A DNA stretch of 6,383 nucleotides from CAYQFQ01 sp964539415 (GCA_964539415.1 CAZIID010000035.1:1-6383); one strand, 5' to 3'. Numbered from the stretch's first letter, positions 1-5,899 are shown. The notes: generated from the sequence alone by a model not told the origin. A program made the numbers and translations.

Positions 1-457
1 CAAGATCCAAAAGATCCTTGTCATCTACCAAGTCACACTTGTTCAAAAATACTACGATCTTTGGAACACCAACCTGCTTAGCCAAAAGAATGTGTTCTCT
101 TGTCTGAGGCATAGGTCCATCAACTGCTGATACAACAAGAATAGCACCGTCCATTTGAGCAGCACCTGTAATCATGTTCTTAACATAGTCAGCGTGTCCA
201 GGACAGTCTACGTGAGCGTAGTGTCTTGACTCTGTTGAATACTCAACGTGAGAAATAGCAATAGTAATAATCTTTGTAGCGTCTCTTCTACCGTCTTTCT
301 CAGATGCCTTTGCAACCTGATCATATGCGATATGATTTGCTAAACCTTTCTTTGACTGAACAAATGTAATTGCTGCAGTCAATGTTGTTTTACCATGGTC
401 AACGTGGCCGATTGTACCGACGTTTACGTGTGGTTTTGTTCTTACGAATTCTGCCAT
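1..457 (-). CDS. tuf: Elongation factor Tu (EF-Tu), N-terminal 152 residues, partial
   Basis: EF-Tu is the cytoplasmic GTPase that carries aminoacyl-tRNA to the ribosomal A site. The start is ATG at 457-455, and the frame is open to the window edge, so only part of the GTPase domain is present; domains II and III lie outside. Seen directly: G1 GHVDHGKT (residues 18-25), G3 DCPGH (84-88) and G4 NKCD (139-142), plus the family stretches KNMITGAAQMDGAILVVSA and MPQTREHILLAKQVGVP. The odd part is switch I: the usual ARGITI context is replaced by GRRDATKIITIAISHVEY (56-73), about five residues longer than in E. coli EF-Tu and with the RG of RGITI changed to KI, while the key Thr (T65) is kept. No Shine-Dalgarno sequence precedes the start (AACAAAACAAAATT). 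It appears to be a separate unit with its own promoter near 677-705 and a long leader. The family call is certain. Confidence 0.98.
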   Translation of the reverse strand, partial: MAEFVRTKPHVNVGTIGHVDHGKTTLTAAITFVQSKKGLANHIAYDQVAKASEKDGRRDATKIITIAISHVEYSTESRHYAHVDCPGHADYVKNMITGAAQMDGAILVVSAVDGPMPQTREHILLAKQVGVPKIVVFLNKCDLVDDKDLLDL

Positions 458-670
458 AATTTTGTTTTGTTAGCTTCACAAACAGAGAGCGCGAGAAACC
501 CGGTCTCTATTTATAAAACTAACTAATTATTAAATTATTAAACCCATCAAACGCGAGGCGTTCTGGGGTGCTTATAAATGGTAGTAAACTTTCTGACCTG
601 ATCGTTTACTACTTCTACTAATTACTTGCTTTTTGACTTAAAAGCAAATTAAAAAGCGCAACTTATGCGT
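458..670 (-). promoter_or_regulatory. Long structured 5' leader of tuf
   Basis: If transcription starts about 7 nt after the predicted -10, near 670, tuf has a leader of roughly 210 nt. In transcript order it can form CGCA/TGCG (668-656), a 9-bp stem with a 5-nt loop (626-634 with 640-648, TTGCTTTTA-type arms) and a perfect 9-bp stem GTAGTAAAC/GTTTACTAC (581-589 with 604-612) around a 14-nt loop. The last 100 nt is mostly AT-rich and ends without a Shine-Dalgarno site. I see no tRNA, no known riboswitch core and no leader peptide longer than a few codons. The stems are seen directly; a regulatory role is inference. Confidence 0.4.
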
Positions 671-676
671 GGTACA

Positions 677-705
677 AATATACCAAAAAACAATAAAAAA
701 GGCAA
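677..705 (-). promoter_or_regulatory. Predicted promoter of tuf
   Basis: On the minus strand a -35 TTGCCT (705-700) is followed by a 17-bp spacer and a -10 TATATT (682-677), preceded by TGG, so it is also an extended -10 (TGnTATATT). The spacing is ideal for a housekeeping sigma factor. It sits between the terminator of the upstream 185-residue gene and the tuf leader, which makes tuf an independent unit. Confidence 0.6.
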
Positions 706-728
706 TAGTGATAAAAATTAATGAAAAA

Positions 729-756
729 CACCCCAGAAACTTTCGTTTCTGGGGTG
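729..756 (-). terminator. Rho-independent terminator of the 185-residue protein gene
   Basis: A perfect 12-bp stem, CACCCCAGAAAC paired with GTTTCTGGGGTG, closes a 4-nt loop (741-744). Read on the minus strand the loop is GAAA, a stable GNRA tetraloop, and the stem is followed by TTTTTCATTAATTTTT. It begins 10 nt after the stop codon at 766-768, which fixes both its strand and its gene. Confidence 0.88.
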
Positions 757-765
757 GACAAGACC

Positions 766-1323
766 TTACAAAGAACTTATATCTTCAGCAGGTTCCGACC
801 AATAAAGAGCGAGGTAACAAAACCTTCCTCGAATTAGCGGATTTGCCGTATATATGGTTTCCACAGCAGTCCTCTCACCTTTCCCTTTATAGAACTTCAT
901 CGCAGGATAATATGTACCGAGCGATGAATTAAAAACATGCCTTATCGGATCGGCAATAGCAATCACAGTGCGATTGCTAATTTCTTTTGCAAAAGGCAAA
1001 AGAAATCCAAGGTCAAGTGCATTTGCAGGACGAAGATTTCGCCAACGCAGGTCAGACCCAACCACACTCGCATGAGCTCTCGAATTGTATTTAAAAATAA
1101 ACAACGTGAGAACTTTTTGGTCGTCACGATAAAATTTCAAATAAGTCCGATACCTCACACGAAGCAATTCGGGGAGAGCTTCAACCATTTTCGCAACTTC
1201 TTCTTTATTGAAGGTCACGACAAACTTAAATGCAAAACCCTTTTTATCACGAATGGTTTTGCCACCGTAGAGAGCCCCATGTTTCAATCTCTTCAAATTG
1301 ATACGGGTCAATTTCTTAGCCAT
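766..1323 (-). CDS. Hypothetical basic protein, 185 residues, between fusA and tuf
   Basis: I do not recognise the family. The product starts MAKKLTRINLKRLKHGALYGGKT, a Lys/Arg-rich N-terminus; the middle is mixed alpha/beta with aromatic and basic clusters (RYRTYLKFYRDD, SDLRWRNLRPAN). There is no signal peptide, no convincing membrane helix and only one cysteine, so a soluble cytoplasmic, perhaps nucleic-acid-binding protein is possible but unproven. The frame extends upstream to an ATG at 1383, but I chose ATG 1323. It has an AAAGGG Shine-Dalgarno site (1335-1330) 6 nt upstream, and the predicted promoter (1355-1383) covers the longer start. The gene has its own promoter and a strong terminator right after its stop, so it is a single-gene unit. 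Open plus-strand frames across it look like shadows. The clean promoter, ribosome site and terminator make a real gene likely. Confidence 0.82.
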   Translation of the reverse strand: MAKKLTRINLKRLKHGALYGGKTIRDKKGFAFKFVVTFNKEEVAKMVEALPELLRVRYRTYLKFYRDDQKVLTLFIFKYNSRAHASVVGSDLRWRNLRPANALDLGFLLPFAKEISNRTVIAIADPIRHVFNSSLGTYYPAMKFYKGKGERTAVETIYTANPLIRGRFCYLALYWSEPAEDISSL

Positions 1324-1329
1324 ATTTTT

Positions 1330-1335
1330 CCCTTT
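1330..1335 (-). promoter_or_regulatory. Shine-Dalgarno site that decides the start at 1323
   Basis: On the minus strand AAAGGG lies 6 nt before ATG 1323. It is the only recognisable Shine-Dalgarno-like site before any of the five genes, and it supports the shorter start over ATG 1383. Confidence 0.65.
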
Positions 1336-1354
1336 CTGTTTTAAATCTACTAGT

Positions 1355-1383
1355 ATTATATCATATATTGATAAATAAATCAA
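1355..1383 (-). promoter_or_regulatory. Predicted promoter of the 185-residue protein gene
   Basis: Minus strand: -35 TTGATT (1383-1378), 17-bp spacer, -10 TATAAT (1360-1355), with TGA just before the -10, giving the extended -10 TGATATAAT. The -10 is a perfect consensus match. The expected start is near 1348, about 25 nt before the ATG. It lies directly behind the hairpin at 1399-1443, so the gene is insulated from fusA transcription. Confidence 0.8.
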
Positions 1384-1398
1384 TAGCTTAATTAATTA

Positions 1399-1443
1399 AA
1401 TACAAAAAGGGGTTTTCGCGAAGCGAAAACCCCTTTTTGTATT
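1399..1443 (-). terminator. Strong symmetric hairpin terminator between fusA and the 185-residue gene
   Basis: A perfect 21-bp inverted repeat (1399-1419 with 1423-1443) around a 3-nt loop. The arms carry A5GGGGTTTTCGC and its complement, so either strand yields a GC-rich stem followed by CCCCTTTTTGTATT. It can stop transcription in both directions. On the minus strand it is the last barrier before the next promoter, about 260 nt past the fusA stop. Confidence 0.85.
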
Positions 1444-1446
1444 CTC

Positions 1447-1623
1447 TTCTTCAGCTTAGAGCGAGGCTTATCTTTTTAAAAACCTAACTTTTCTTTTCTC
1501 CAACTTAGAGTGAGGGTAATCATTTTAAAAACATTACGGAAGGAAATTTTATAGAAAAAAGTCACCAGGCGGTGACTTTTTTCTTTCTCCAACTTAAAGC
1601 GAGGCTTAACTTTTTAAAAACCT
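1447..1623. repeat. Three imperfect 39-bp direct repeats downstream of fusA
   Basis: Copies lie at 1447-1485, 1496-1534 and 1585-1623. They share the plan TTCTYCARCTTARAG, then YGAGGSTWA, then a run of T and A (CTTTTTAAAAACCT type). Copies 1 and 3 are closest; copy 2 differs mainly in its middle. A degenerate partial copy in inverted orientation, GTTTTTAAAAAGATA followed by GCC, lies at 1677-1693 beside the end of fusA. The terminator hairpin at 1555-1582 sits between copies 2 and 3. I see no coding potential; the function is unknown. Confidence 0.75.
1555..1582. terminator. Bidirectional-type terminator hairpin, GTCACC family
   Basis: A6-GTCACC (1555-1566), loop AGGC, GGTGAC-T6 (1571-1582): a 12-bp stem whose base is an A/T run, so both strands give a stem with a U tract. 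It lies 120 nt past the fusA stop and is the first hairpin there with a proper U tract, so it is a good candidate for the fusA terminator. The same GTCACC stem recurs at 4955-4984. Confidence 0.8.
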
Positions 1624-1628
1624 TGGTA

Positions 1629-1673
1629 GGTGCGACGGCACCGGACAGAGAAAATATTTAGCAAAATATTTTC
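1629..1673. other. Two hairpins in the fusA 3' region
   Basis: Just after the fusA stop, an AT-rich 10-bp stem GAAAATATTT/AAATATTTTC (1650-1659 with 1664-1673, loop AGCA) is followed on the minus strand by GGTGC/GCACC (1629-1633 with 1638-1642, 4-nt loop). Neither has a strong U tract directly behind it, so they may shape or protect the fusA mRNA 3' end rather than terminate it. This role is inference. Confidence 0.4.
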
Positions 1674-1703
1674 GTGTTTTTAAAAAGATATGCCGAGCGA
1701 TCC

Positions 1704-3863
1704 CTACTTCTTCGCCTCCCCCGCTCCTCTCGCTTCTATAATAGATTTTGCAACGTTTGGTGGAACGATAGAGTAGTTATCAAACTCCATGTTAAGTGAT
1801 GCTCTACCTTCTGACATAGACCTTAGAGATGTAACATATCCAAACATTTCAGCTAGTGGAACTTTTGCTCTTACAACTTTATTTATTCCTCTATCTGACA
1901 TTTCTTCAATCTGACCTCTCTTTGAGTTCAAGCTACCAGCAACGTCTCCCATGAACTTTTCAGGAACAACGATCTCAACTTTCATAATAGGTTCAAGTAT
2001 AACTGGTTTTGCTCTTGCCGCTGCTTCTCTAAATGCCATAGCTGCAGCGATCTTGTAAGCGATTTCTGATGAGTCAACATCGTGATAAGATCCGAAAAGA
2101 AGTTCAGAAGAAATATCTACCATTCTGTAACCTGCAGTAACTCCTCTCTCCATAGCTTCAACGATACCTTTCTCAACGGCTGGAATAAATTCTTGTGGAA
2201 TAACTCCTCCTTTAATTGAGTTGACGAATTCAAAACCTTCTGATCTTGAAACGTTCTTTGGAATCTTTGCCCCTTCCTCAAGAGCTTCAAGTGGCTTAAT
2301 TTTAATCTTAACGTGACCGTATTGTCCTTTACCTCCAGACTGCTTGATATATTTGTGTTCAGCTTCAGCTTCTGCAGTAATAGTCTCCTTGTAAGCAACC
2401 TGTGGATTACCAACGTTTGCCTCAACTTTAAATTCTCTCTTCATTCTATCAACAAGAATTTCAAGGTGAAGTTCTCCCATTCCTTTTATAACAGTCTCTC
2501 CTGTTTCTGGGTCTGATACGATTTTGAATGTTGGATCTTCATCAGAAAGCTTCTTCAAAGCAAATCCCATTTTTTCTTGGTCAGCTTTTGTCTTTGGTTC
2601 AATTCTAAGTGAGATAACTGGCTCTGGGAAGACAATCTGGTCTAAAATAATTGGCTGGTTTTCATCACAAAAAGTATGACTGGTCTTTGCGTTCTTTAAA
2701 CCTACCGCAGCTGCAATTTCTCCTGCATAAACAGTCTCAACATCTTCTCTATCGTTTGCCTGCATTCTAACAATTCTTCCAAGTCTTTCTCTTTCACCTG
2801 TTGTTGAATTGTAAATATAAGAACCAGCGCTAATTGTTCCGGAATATACTCTAAAGAAAGTAAGCTGTCCTACGAATGGGTCGTTCTGAAGTTTAAAAGC
2901 AAGAGCAGAAAATGGTTCTGTATCCGAAGCATTCCTAACTGACTTTTCTCCAGTTTTTGGATCAATACCTTCTACTGGTGGAACGTCCAAAGGTGAAGGA
3001 AGATAATCAACAACAGCATCAAGCACGAGCTGAACTCCTTTGTTCTTCAAAGCGCTTCCTGTATATACAGGGACAATTTTGTTTGCAATAACACCCTTTC
3101 TAAGTAGTTTTTTCAAAACATCTAGGGAAATCTCTTTTCCTTCAAGATATTCACTCATAACAACATCGTCATTTTCAACAATTTTTTCTAGAAGTTCTGC
3201 TCTGAATTTTTTGGCATTTTCAAGAAGTTCTGCAGGAATTTCTGCTTCAATAACATCAGTTCCCATTTCTCCTTCAAAATAAAAAGCTTTCATCTTCAAA
3301 AGATCTACAACACCTTTGTGATTCTCCTCTTCACCTATAGGTATTTGCATTCTAACGGCATTTTTTGTAAGTCTGTCTAAAATAGATTTGTATGATCTTT
3401 CAAAATTTCCTCCTGTTCTATCAAGCTTGTTTATGAAACAAATTCTTGGAACATTTCCATCATCAGCATATCTCCAGTTTGTTTCTGATTGTGGCTCAAC
3501 TCCAGCAACTCCGTCAAAAACCACAACAGCTCCGTCAAGAACTTTAAGTGATCTTTTAACCTCGGCTGTAAAGTCAATGTGTCCAGGAGTATCAATAACG
3601 TTGAATCTGTGCTTTTGAGTCAAATCTTTACCCATATAAGTTGGGTTCCAGAAACAAGTAATAGCAGCAGAAGTAATAGTAATGCCTCTTTCTCTTTCCT
3701 GTTCCATCCAGTCTGTAACTGTAGCTCCGTCGTGAACCTCACCTATTTTGTGAGACATACCGGTGTAATACAAAATTCTTTCGGATGTAGTTGTCTTACC
3801 CGCATCAATGTGGGCAATAATTCCGAAGTTTCTTACTTTTTCTAATGGGTAGTCTCGTGACAT
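1704..3863 (-). CDS. fusA: Elongation factor G (EF-G)
   Basis: EF-G is the ribosomal translocase: it uses GTP to move tRNA and mRNA after peptide bond formation and helps recycle ribosomes. The 719-residue product is full length for the family. Visible motifs: G1 AHIDAGKT (17-24), G2 RGITI (59-63), G3 DTPGH (91-95), G4 NKLD (145-148) and G5 GSALKNKG (269-276). Domain II begins near 317. Domain III has DEDPTFKI and the GMGELHLEI block (461-469). Domain IV has SGGKGQYGHV (509-518) and the tip loop HDVDSSE (594-600), whose His corresponds to the decoding-site tip residue. Domain V includes MKVEIVVPEKFMGDV and RGQIEEM. The start ATG 3863 gives the usual MSRDYPLEKVRNFGIIAHIDAGKT opening; no Shine-Dalgarno site precedes it. 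rpsL and rpsG, the usual upstream neighbours, are absent, so it is transcribed alone. Nothing in the catalytic motifs looks abnormal. Confidence 0.99.
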   Translation of the reverse strand: MSRDYPLEKVRNFGIIAHIDAGKTTTSERILYYTGMSHKIGEVHDGATVTDWMEQERERGITITSAAITCFWNPTYMGKDLTQKHRFNVIDTPGHIDFTAEVKRSLKVLDGAVVVFDGVAGVEPQSETNWRYADDGNVPRICFINKLDRTGGNFERSYKSILDRLTKNAVRMQIPIGEEENHKGVVDLLKMKAFYFEGEMGTDVIEAEIPAELLENAKKFRAELLEKIVENDDVVMSEYLEGKEISLDVLKKLLRKGVIANKIVPVYTGSALKNKGVQLVLDAVVDYLPSPLDVPPVEGIDPKTGEKSVRNASDTEPFSALAFKLQNDPFVGQLTFFRVYSGTISAGSYIYNSTTGERERLGRIVRMQANDREDVETVYAGEIAAAVGLKNAKTSHTFCDENQPIILDQIVFPEPVISLRIEPKTKADQEKMGFALKKLSDEDPTFKIVSDPETGETVIKGMGELHLEILVDRMKREFKVEANVGNPQVAYKETITAEAEAEHKYIKQSGGKGQYGHVKIKIKPLEALEEGAKIPKNVSRSEGFEFVNSIKGGVIPQEFIPAVEKGIVEAMERGVTAGYRMVDISSELLFGSYHDVDSSEIAYKIAAAMAFREAAARAKPVILEPIMKVEIVVPEKFMGDVAGSLNSKRGQIEEMSDRGINKVVRAKVPLAEMFGYVTSLRSMSEGRASLNMEFDNYSIVPPNVAKSIIEARGAGEAKK

Positions 3864-3894
3864 AAATATGTTAATTAATAATTAAACGTAATAA

Positions 3895-3926
3895 ATTAAA
3901 AAAATGAACCAACTCGAATTGGTAGC
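3895..3926 (-). promoter_or_regulatory. Small hairpin and U run in the fusA leader
   Basis: On the minus strand ACCAAT-TCGA-GTTGGT (3924-3909; 6 bp including one G-U pair) is followed by TCATTTTTTT. It sits right at the predicted transcript start. It resembles a weak attenuator, but the stem is short and AT-rich, so this is tentative. Confidence 0.25.
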
Positions 3927-3929
3927 GAT

Positions 3930-3958
3930 AGAATACATCAAAATTTCACAAAAAGCAA
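3930..3958 (-). promoter_or_regulatory. Predicted promoter of fusA
   Basis: Minus strand: -35 TTGCTT (3958-3953), 17-bp spacer, -10 TATTCT (3935-3930). Both boxes are imperfect but the spacing is ideal, and the -35 begins just after the upstream terminator hairpin. The expected start is near 3923, giving a leader of about 60 nt. Confidence 0.5.
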
Positions 3959-3963
3959 ACCCG

Positions 3964-3987
3964 AAAAACTCCCTTTCGGGAGTTTTT
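3964..3987 (-). terminator. Rho-independent terminator of the DUF1189-like gene
   Basis: Perfect 10-bp stem AAAAACTCCC/GGGAGTTTTT with a 4-nt loop (3974-3977) that reads GAAA on the minus strand. The U tract follows on that strand. It starts 33 nt after the stop codon at 4021-4023 and ends next to the fusA -35 box. Confidence 0.9.
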
Positions 3988-4020
3988 GAAATTGATCTTA
4001 CAAAGCCGGATCACTAATAA

Positions 4021-4872
4021 TTAAGAAATAGTGCCTTCCAATGGGATTACTATTGGAGCCGTATTATCTTTCTTAAGAAAATTAATAAGAATTACTATGA
4101 CCATAAATAATATCTGTATGAACCAGCTTAGTCCAATAAAAGCAGAAATAATCATTCCCAAAGTCATTGCGTGTATTGTAACTCTGTATGAATGCATATA
4201 TCCCCCACTCTTTTTGAGTAGAACCAAAATAAGCCAGGTAAGTAAAGCAAAGATAAAAAATGTTACTAACATAAACAAATTAGCAATAAAACTTCCGACG
4301 TAAACAAAGATTGGTGTTAACCAGACCAATTTTCTAAAAACAGGAGCAACCGAGTAAGAAAACTTAGTAATAGTCTGGCGATTTATATTAAGTTCTTCCT
4401 TCACTGGAGTAAAAGGGATAATCTGCAAACCGCCATCCTTCATAACTACAACTGAATCTTTTGTTAAAAGCACCATAGTGTTGTACTGCTTAAAGGACTC
4501 AAGCGAAATAGTGCTCACCTTAGTATCAACAACGGCAAAATTTTCTATTTTTGATAGATTTTTATCCAATGCTTTTATTGACGGTAAGGCAATTTTATAC
4601 GGCTCTACCACGTTTGTTGAGAGGATTCCGTCTTTAACATTTAGATTGAGATCTGCCGGATACATTGCCACAAAAGTGTTTATTGAATTATCTGAAAGAA
4701 ACACCCTTGATAGCGGGATAAAAACAGCCGAAACAACAATCATTGTTATTATTGAAACGAGAAGTATAAATTTAACATAATAACCAACAGAAAAACCTGT
4801 GCCTTTATTTGCTAAATCAGCATAAAACTCTGGACCATATATACTCTTCCAAATTTTTTTAAAGATATTCAT
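4021..4872 (-). CDS. DUF1189-like integral membrane protein, 283 residues
   Basis: The layout fits the DUF1189 family, whose biochemical role is not known. A short cytoplasmic N-terminus, FKKIWKSIYGPEFYADL, resembles the family's opening F-x-S-x-Y-x-P-x-F-Y. A membrane helix follows at about 33-56. Then comes a roughly 125-residue non-membrane domain, probably extracytoplasmic, with family-like phrases LNVKDGILSTNVVEPYKI (77-94) and VVVMKDGGLQIIPF (141-154). A C-terminal membrane block has helices at about 183-220 (probably two), 231-253 and 250-267. There is no cysteine and no catalytic motif. The start ATG 4872 places the FY motif right after the N-terminus; no Shine-Dalgarno site is seen. 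The gene has its own promoter and terminator, so it is not in an operon with fusA. The family assignment is by recall of pattern and could be wrong; the membrane topology is safer. Confidence 0.85.
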   Translation of the reverse strand: MNIFKKIWKSIYGPEFYADLANKGTGFSVGYYVKFILLVSIITMIVVSAVFIPLSRVFLSDNSINTFVAMYPADLNLNVKDGILSTNVVEPYKIALPSIKALDKNLSKIENFAVVDTKVSTISLESFKQYNTMVLLTKDSVVVMKDGGLQIIPFTPVKEELNINRQTITKFSYSVAPVFRKLVWLTPIFVYVGSFIANLFMLVTFFIFALLTWLILVLLKKSGGYMHSYRVTIHAMTLGMIISAFIGLSWFIQILFMVIVILINFLKKDNTAPIVIPLEGTIS

Positions 4873-4910
4873 ATATTAATATTAAAATTATACATAATAA
4901 CAACACCAAC

Positions 4911-4919
4911 ATTATATCA
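4911..4919 (-). promoter_or_regulatory. Predicted extended -10 promoter of the DUF1189-like gene
   Basis: Minus strand TGATATAAT (4919-4911): a perfect TATAAT with the TGn extension. No good -35 lies at 17 bp (the sequence there is TGGAAC), which extended -10 promoters tolerate. The expected start is near 4904, about 31 nt before the ATG. A second TATAAT at 4892-4887 would leave a leader of under 10 nt and is less likely. Confidence 0.6.
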
Positions 4920-4954
4920 ATAATAATATAAATGTTCCATTAACGATGTTAAAA

Positions 4955-4984
4955 ACAAAAAGTCACCAATCGGTGACTTTTTGT
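4955..4984. terminator. Bidirectional-type terminator hairpin, GTCACC family
   Basis: ACAAAAAGTCACC (4955-4967), loop AATC, GGTGACTTTTTGT (4972-4984): a perfect 13-bp stem with U tracts on both strands. It lies between repeat element L and the DUF1189-like gene promoter, so on the minus strand it would be a back-up stop for transcripts from the DUF1566-like gene. Its core stem is identical to that at 1555-1582. Confidence 0.8.
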
Positions 4985-4985
4985 G

Positions 4986-5131
4986 TCTGTCTTTGCGAGC
5001 GTAGCGAAGCAATCCAGTTTATTCTTATACCCCAGTAGTAGAAGAATCAGAACTCTTCACTACGGGGCAGGCTAATACTCATATTATTTTAAGATGGATT
5101 GCTTCGTCATTTCATTTCTCGCAAAGACAGA
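4986..5131. repeat. Palindromic MITE-like repeat element L
   Basis: A 146-bp element with nested inverted repeats: ends TCTGTCTTTGCGAG/CTCGCAAAGACAGA (14 bp, 4986-4999 with 5118-5131), then CGAAGCAATCCA/TGGATTGCTTCG (12 bp, 5005-5016 with 5095-5106), then a central hairpin CCCC-A-GTAGT-A-GAAGA with TCTTCACTACGGGG (5030-5067). It belongs to the widespread class of repeats with a TTGCGAGC...GAAGCAATCC signature, seen in many bacteria. It has no open frame of its own. A related copy in the opposite orientation lies at 5987-6174. There is no clear target-site duplication. Confidence 0.85.
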
Positions 5132-5151
5132 AAACAGAAAAAAATAGAAAC

Positions 5152-5185
5152 AAAATCAGCGCACGGAGTACCGCGCGCTGATTTT
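5152..5185 (-). terminator. Rho-independent terminator of the DUF1566-like gene
   Basis: AAAATCAGCGC (5152-5162) pairs perfectly with GCGCTGATTTT (5175-5185). After one A-C mismatch the stem continues for 3 bp (CGG/CCG) to a 4-nt loop. On the minus strand it is followed by GTTTCTATTTTTTTC. It begins 21 nt past the stop codon at 5207-5209. Confidence 0.88.
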
Positions 5186-5206
5186 AATTAAATAGTTTGA
5201 TAAATA

Positions 5207-5851
5207 TTATCGGACACAGCGAACGAAGGGCTCAGCAGAACTCTTATTTTGGTACGTCACCATCAAATAGCCAGATTCGGTTTCTAATTGGCCACCGCCG
5301 TGCGCCGCGCCCGCACTAGCACCAGAGCCAGAGACAGTACTAGACCAATGGGGAATGTCCTCAAGAAAACCACTATTAGTTTGCGGGTAGTCTCCGATTT
5401 GACCTGCATAACCTCTAATTAATTCACCCATTGTAGGTAATCTAGCCCCATTTCCTTTGGCTACGCATGTAGAACTTGCTGTTGCCCAATCCATAGCAGT
5501 TGCTTCAGCGGGAAGCCAAGTAATACCTGCACTCGCACCTCCCGCAACACCCATCACAGTATTACCACTAAGTATAATGTTTGATGTTATAGGATTTTCA
5601 GTAAGGGAGTCCCAGACATCTTGTAATGATTTGAAAGATGCAAGAGGAGAAGATGAAGTTGAAATATAACGAGGAGAAGAAGATGTGGAATAGGTGAAAT
5701 CTTGGGTTTTGTTCCATATATCTTGTAGTGTGACCATTGAGGTAGAGTTTGTGCTTACTGTAGGAGTAAGTGAGCCTGCGACTACTATGACTGCAAGAGT
5801 GCAGAGTGTGCCTACGACATATAGTGTTATGTTTTTGAATGATTTGTTCAT
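5207..5851 (-). CDS. Secreted or anchored protein with a DUF1566/FGE-like C-terminal domain, 214 residues
   Basis: The N-terminus is a signal peptide or anchor: a short charged head (MNKSFKN) and a hydrophobic stretch at about 8-27. Cys7 lies within or before this stretch and is not in a good lipobox. A Ser/Thr-rich linker follows (31-75), bracketed by two similar motifs, TLQDIWN (41-47) and SLQDVWD (75-81). The C-terminal part (about 98-214) resembles DUF1566 or formylglycine-enzyme-like folds: W122 in MDWATASSTC, RLPTMGEL (137-144), HWSST (168-172) and the ending VRCVR. Cys129 and Cys212 could form a disulfide, as expected outside the membrane. I see no catalytic cysteine pair of true formylglycine enzymes, so a surface or binding role is more likely than catalysis. 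The start ATG 5851 lacks a Shine-Dalgarno site. The gene has its own promoter and terminator and lies between two inverted copies of a repeat element. The domain name is from pattern recall. Confidence 0.85.
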   Translation of the reverse strand: MNKSFKNITLYVVGTLCTLAVIVVAGSLTPTVSTNSTSMVTLQDIWNKTQDFTYSTSSSPRYISTSSSPLASFKSLQDVWDSLTENPITSNIILSGNTVMGVAGGASAGITWLPAEATAMDWATASSTCVAKGNGARLPTMGELIRGYAGQIGDYPQTNSGFLEDIPHWSSTVSGSGASAGAAHGGGQLETESGYLMVTYQNKSSAEPFVRCVR

Positions 5852-5863
5852 TGGTTTGTTTGT

Positions 5864-5878
5864 TGTCTTTAAAAGACA
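5864..5878 (-). promoter_or_regulatory. 15-bp inverted repeat in the leader of the DUF1566-like gene
   Basis: TGTCTTT and AAAGACA flank a single central base, a perfect 7-bp dyad 12 bp before the ATG and about 15 bp after the expected transcript start. With a one-base centre it suits a dimeric repressor site better than an RNA hairpin. No regulator is visible nearby. Confidence 0.3.
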
Positions 5879-5899
5879 GATTAATAATATTATGAGTAG

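Noticed and set aside
458..668. A tRNA or known riboswitch in the tuf leader
   Set aside because: No cloverleaf, no TTC-loop sequence, no CCA-end context and no recognised riboswitch core could be found by eye.
669..1344. Two plus-strand open frames (669-932 and 937-1344) opposite the 185-residue gene
   Set aside because: They overlap a minus-strand gene that has a promoter, ribosome site and terminator. Their translations look like reverse-frame shadows and the first spans a terminator hairpin.
1324..1383. Longer N-terminus for the 185-residue protein starting at ATG 1383
   Set aside because: The extra codons overlap the predicted -35 and -10 boxes, and no ribosome site precedes that ATG, whereas ATG 1323 has AAAGGG.
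5207..5851. Lipoprotein assignment for the DUF1566-like protein
   Set aside because: The only N-terminal cysteine (Cys7) sits before or inside the hydrophobic stretch without an acceptable lipobox, so a signal peptide or membrane anchor is preferred.
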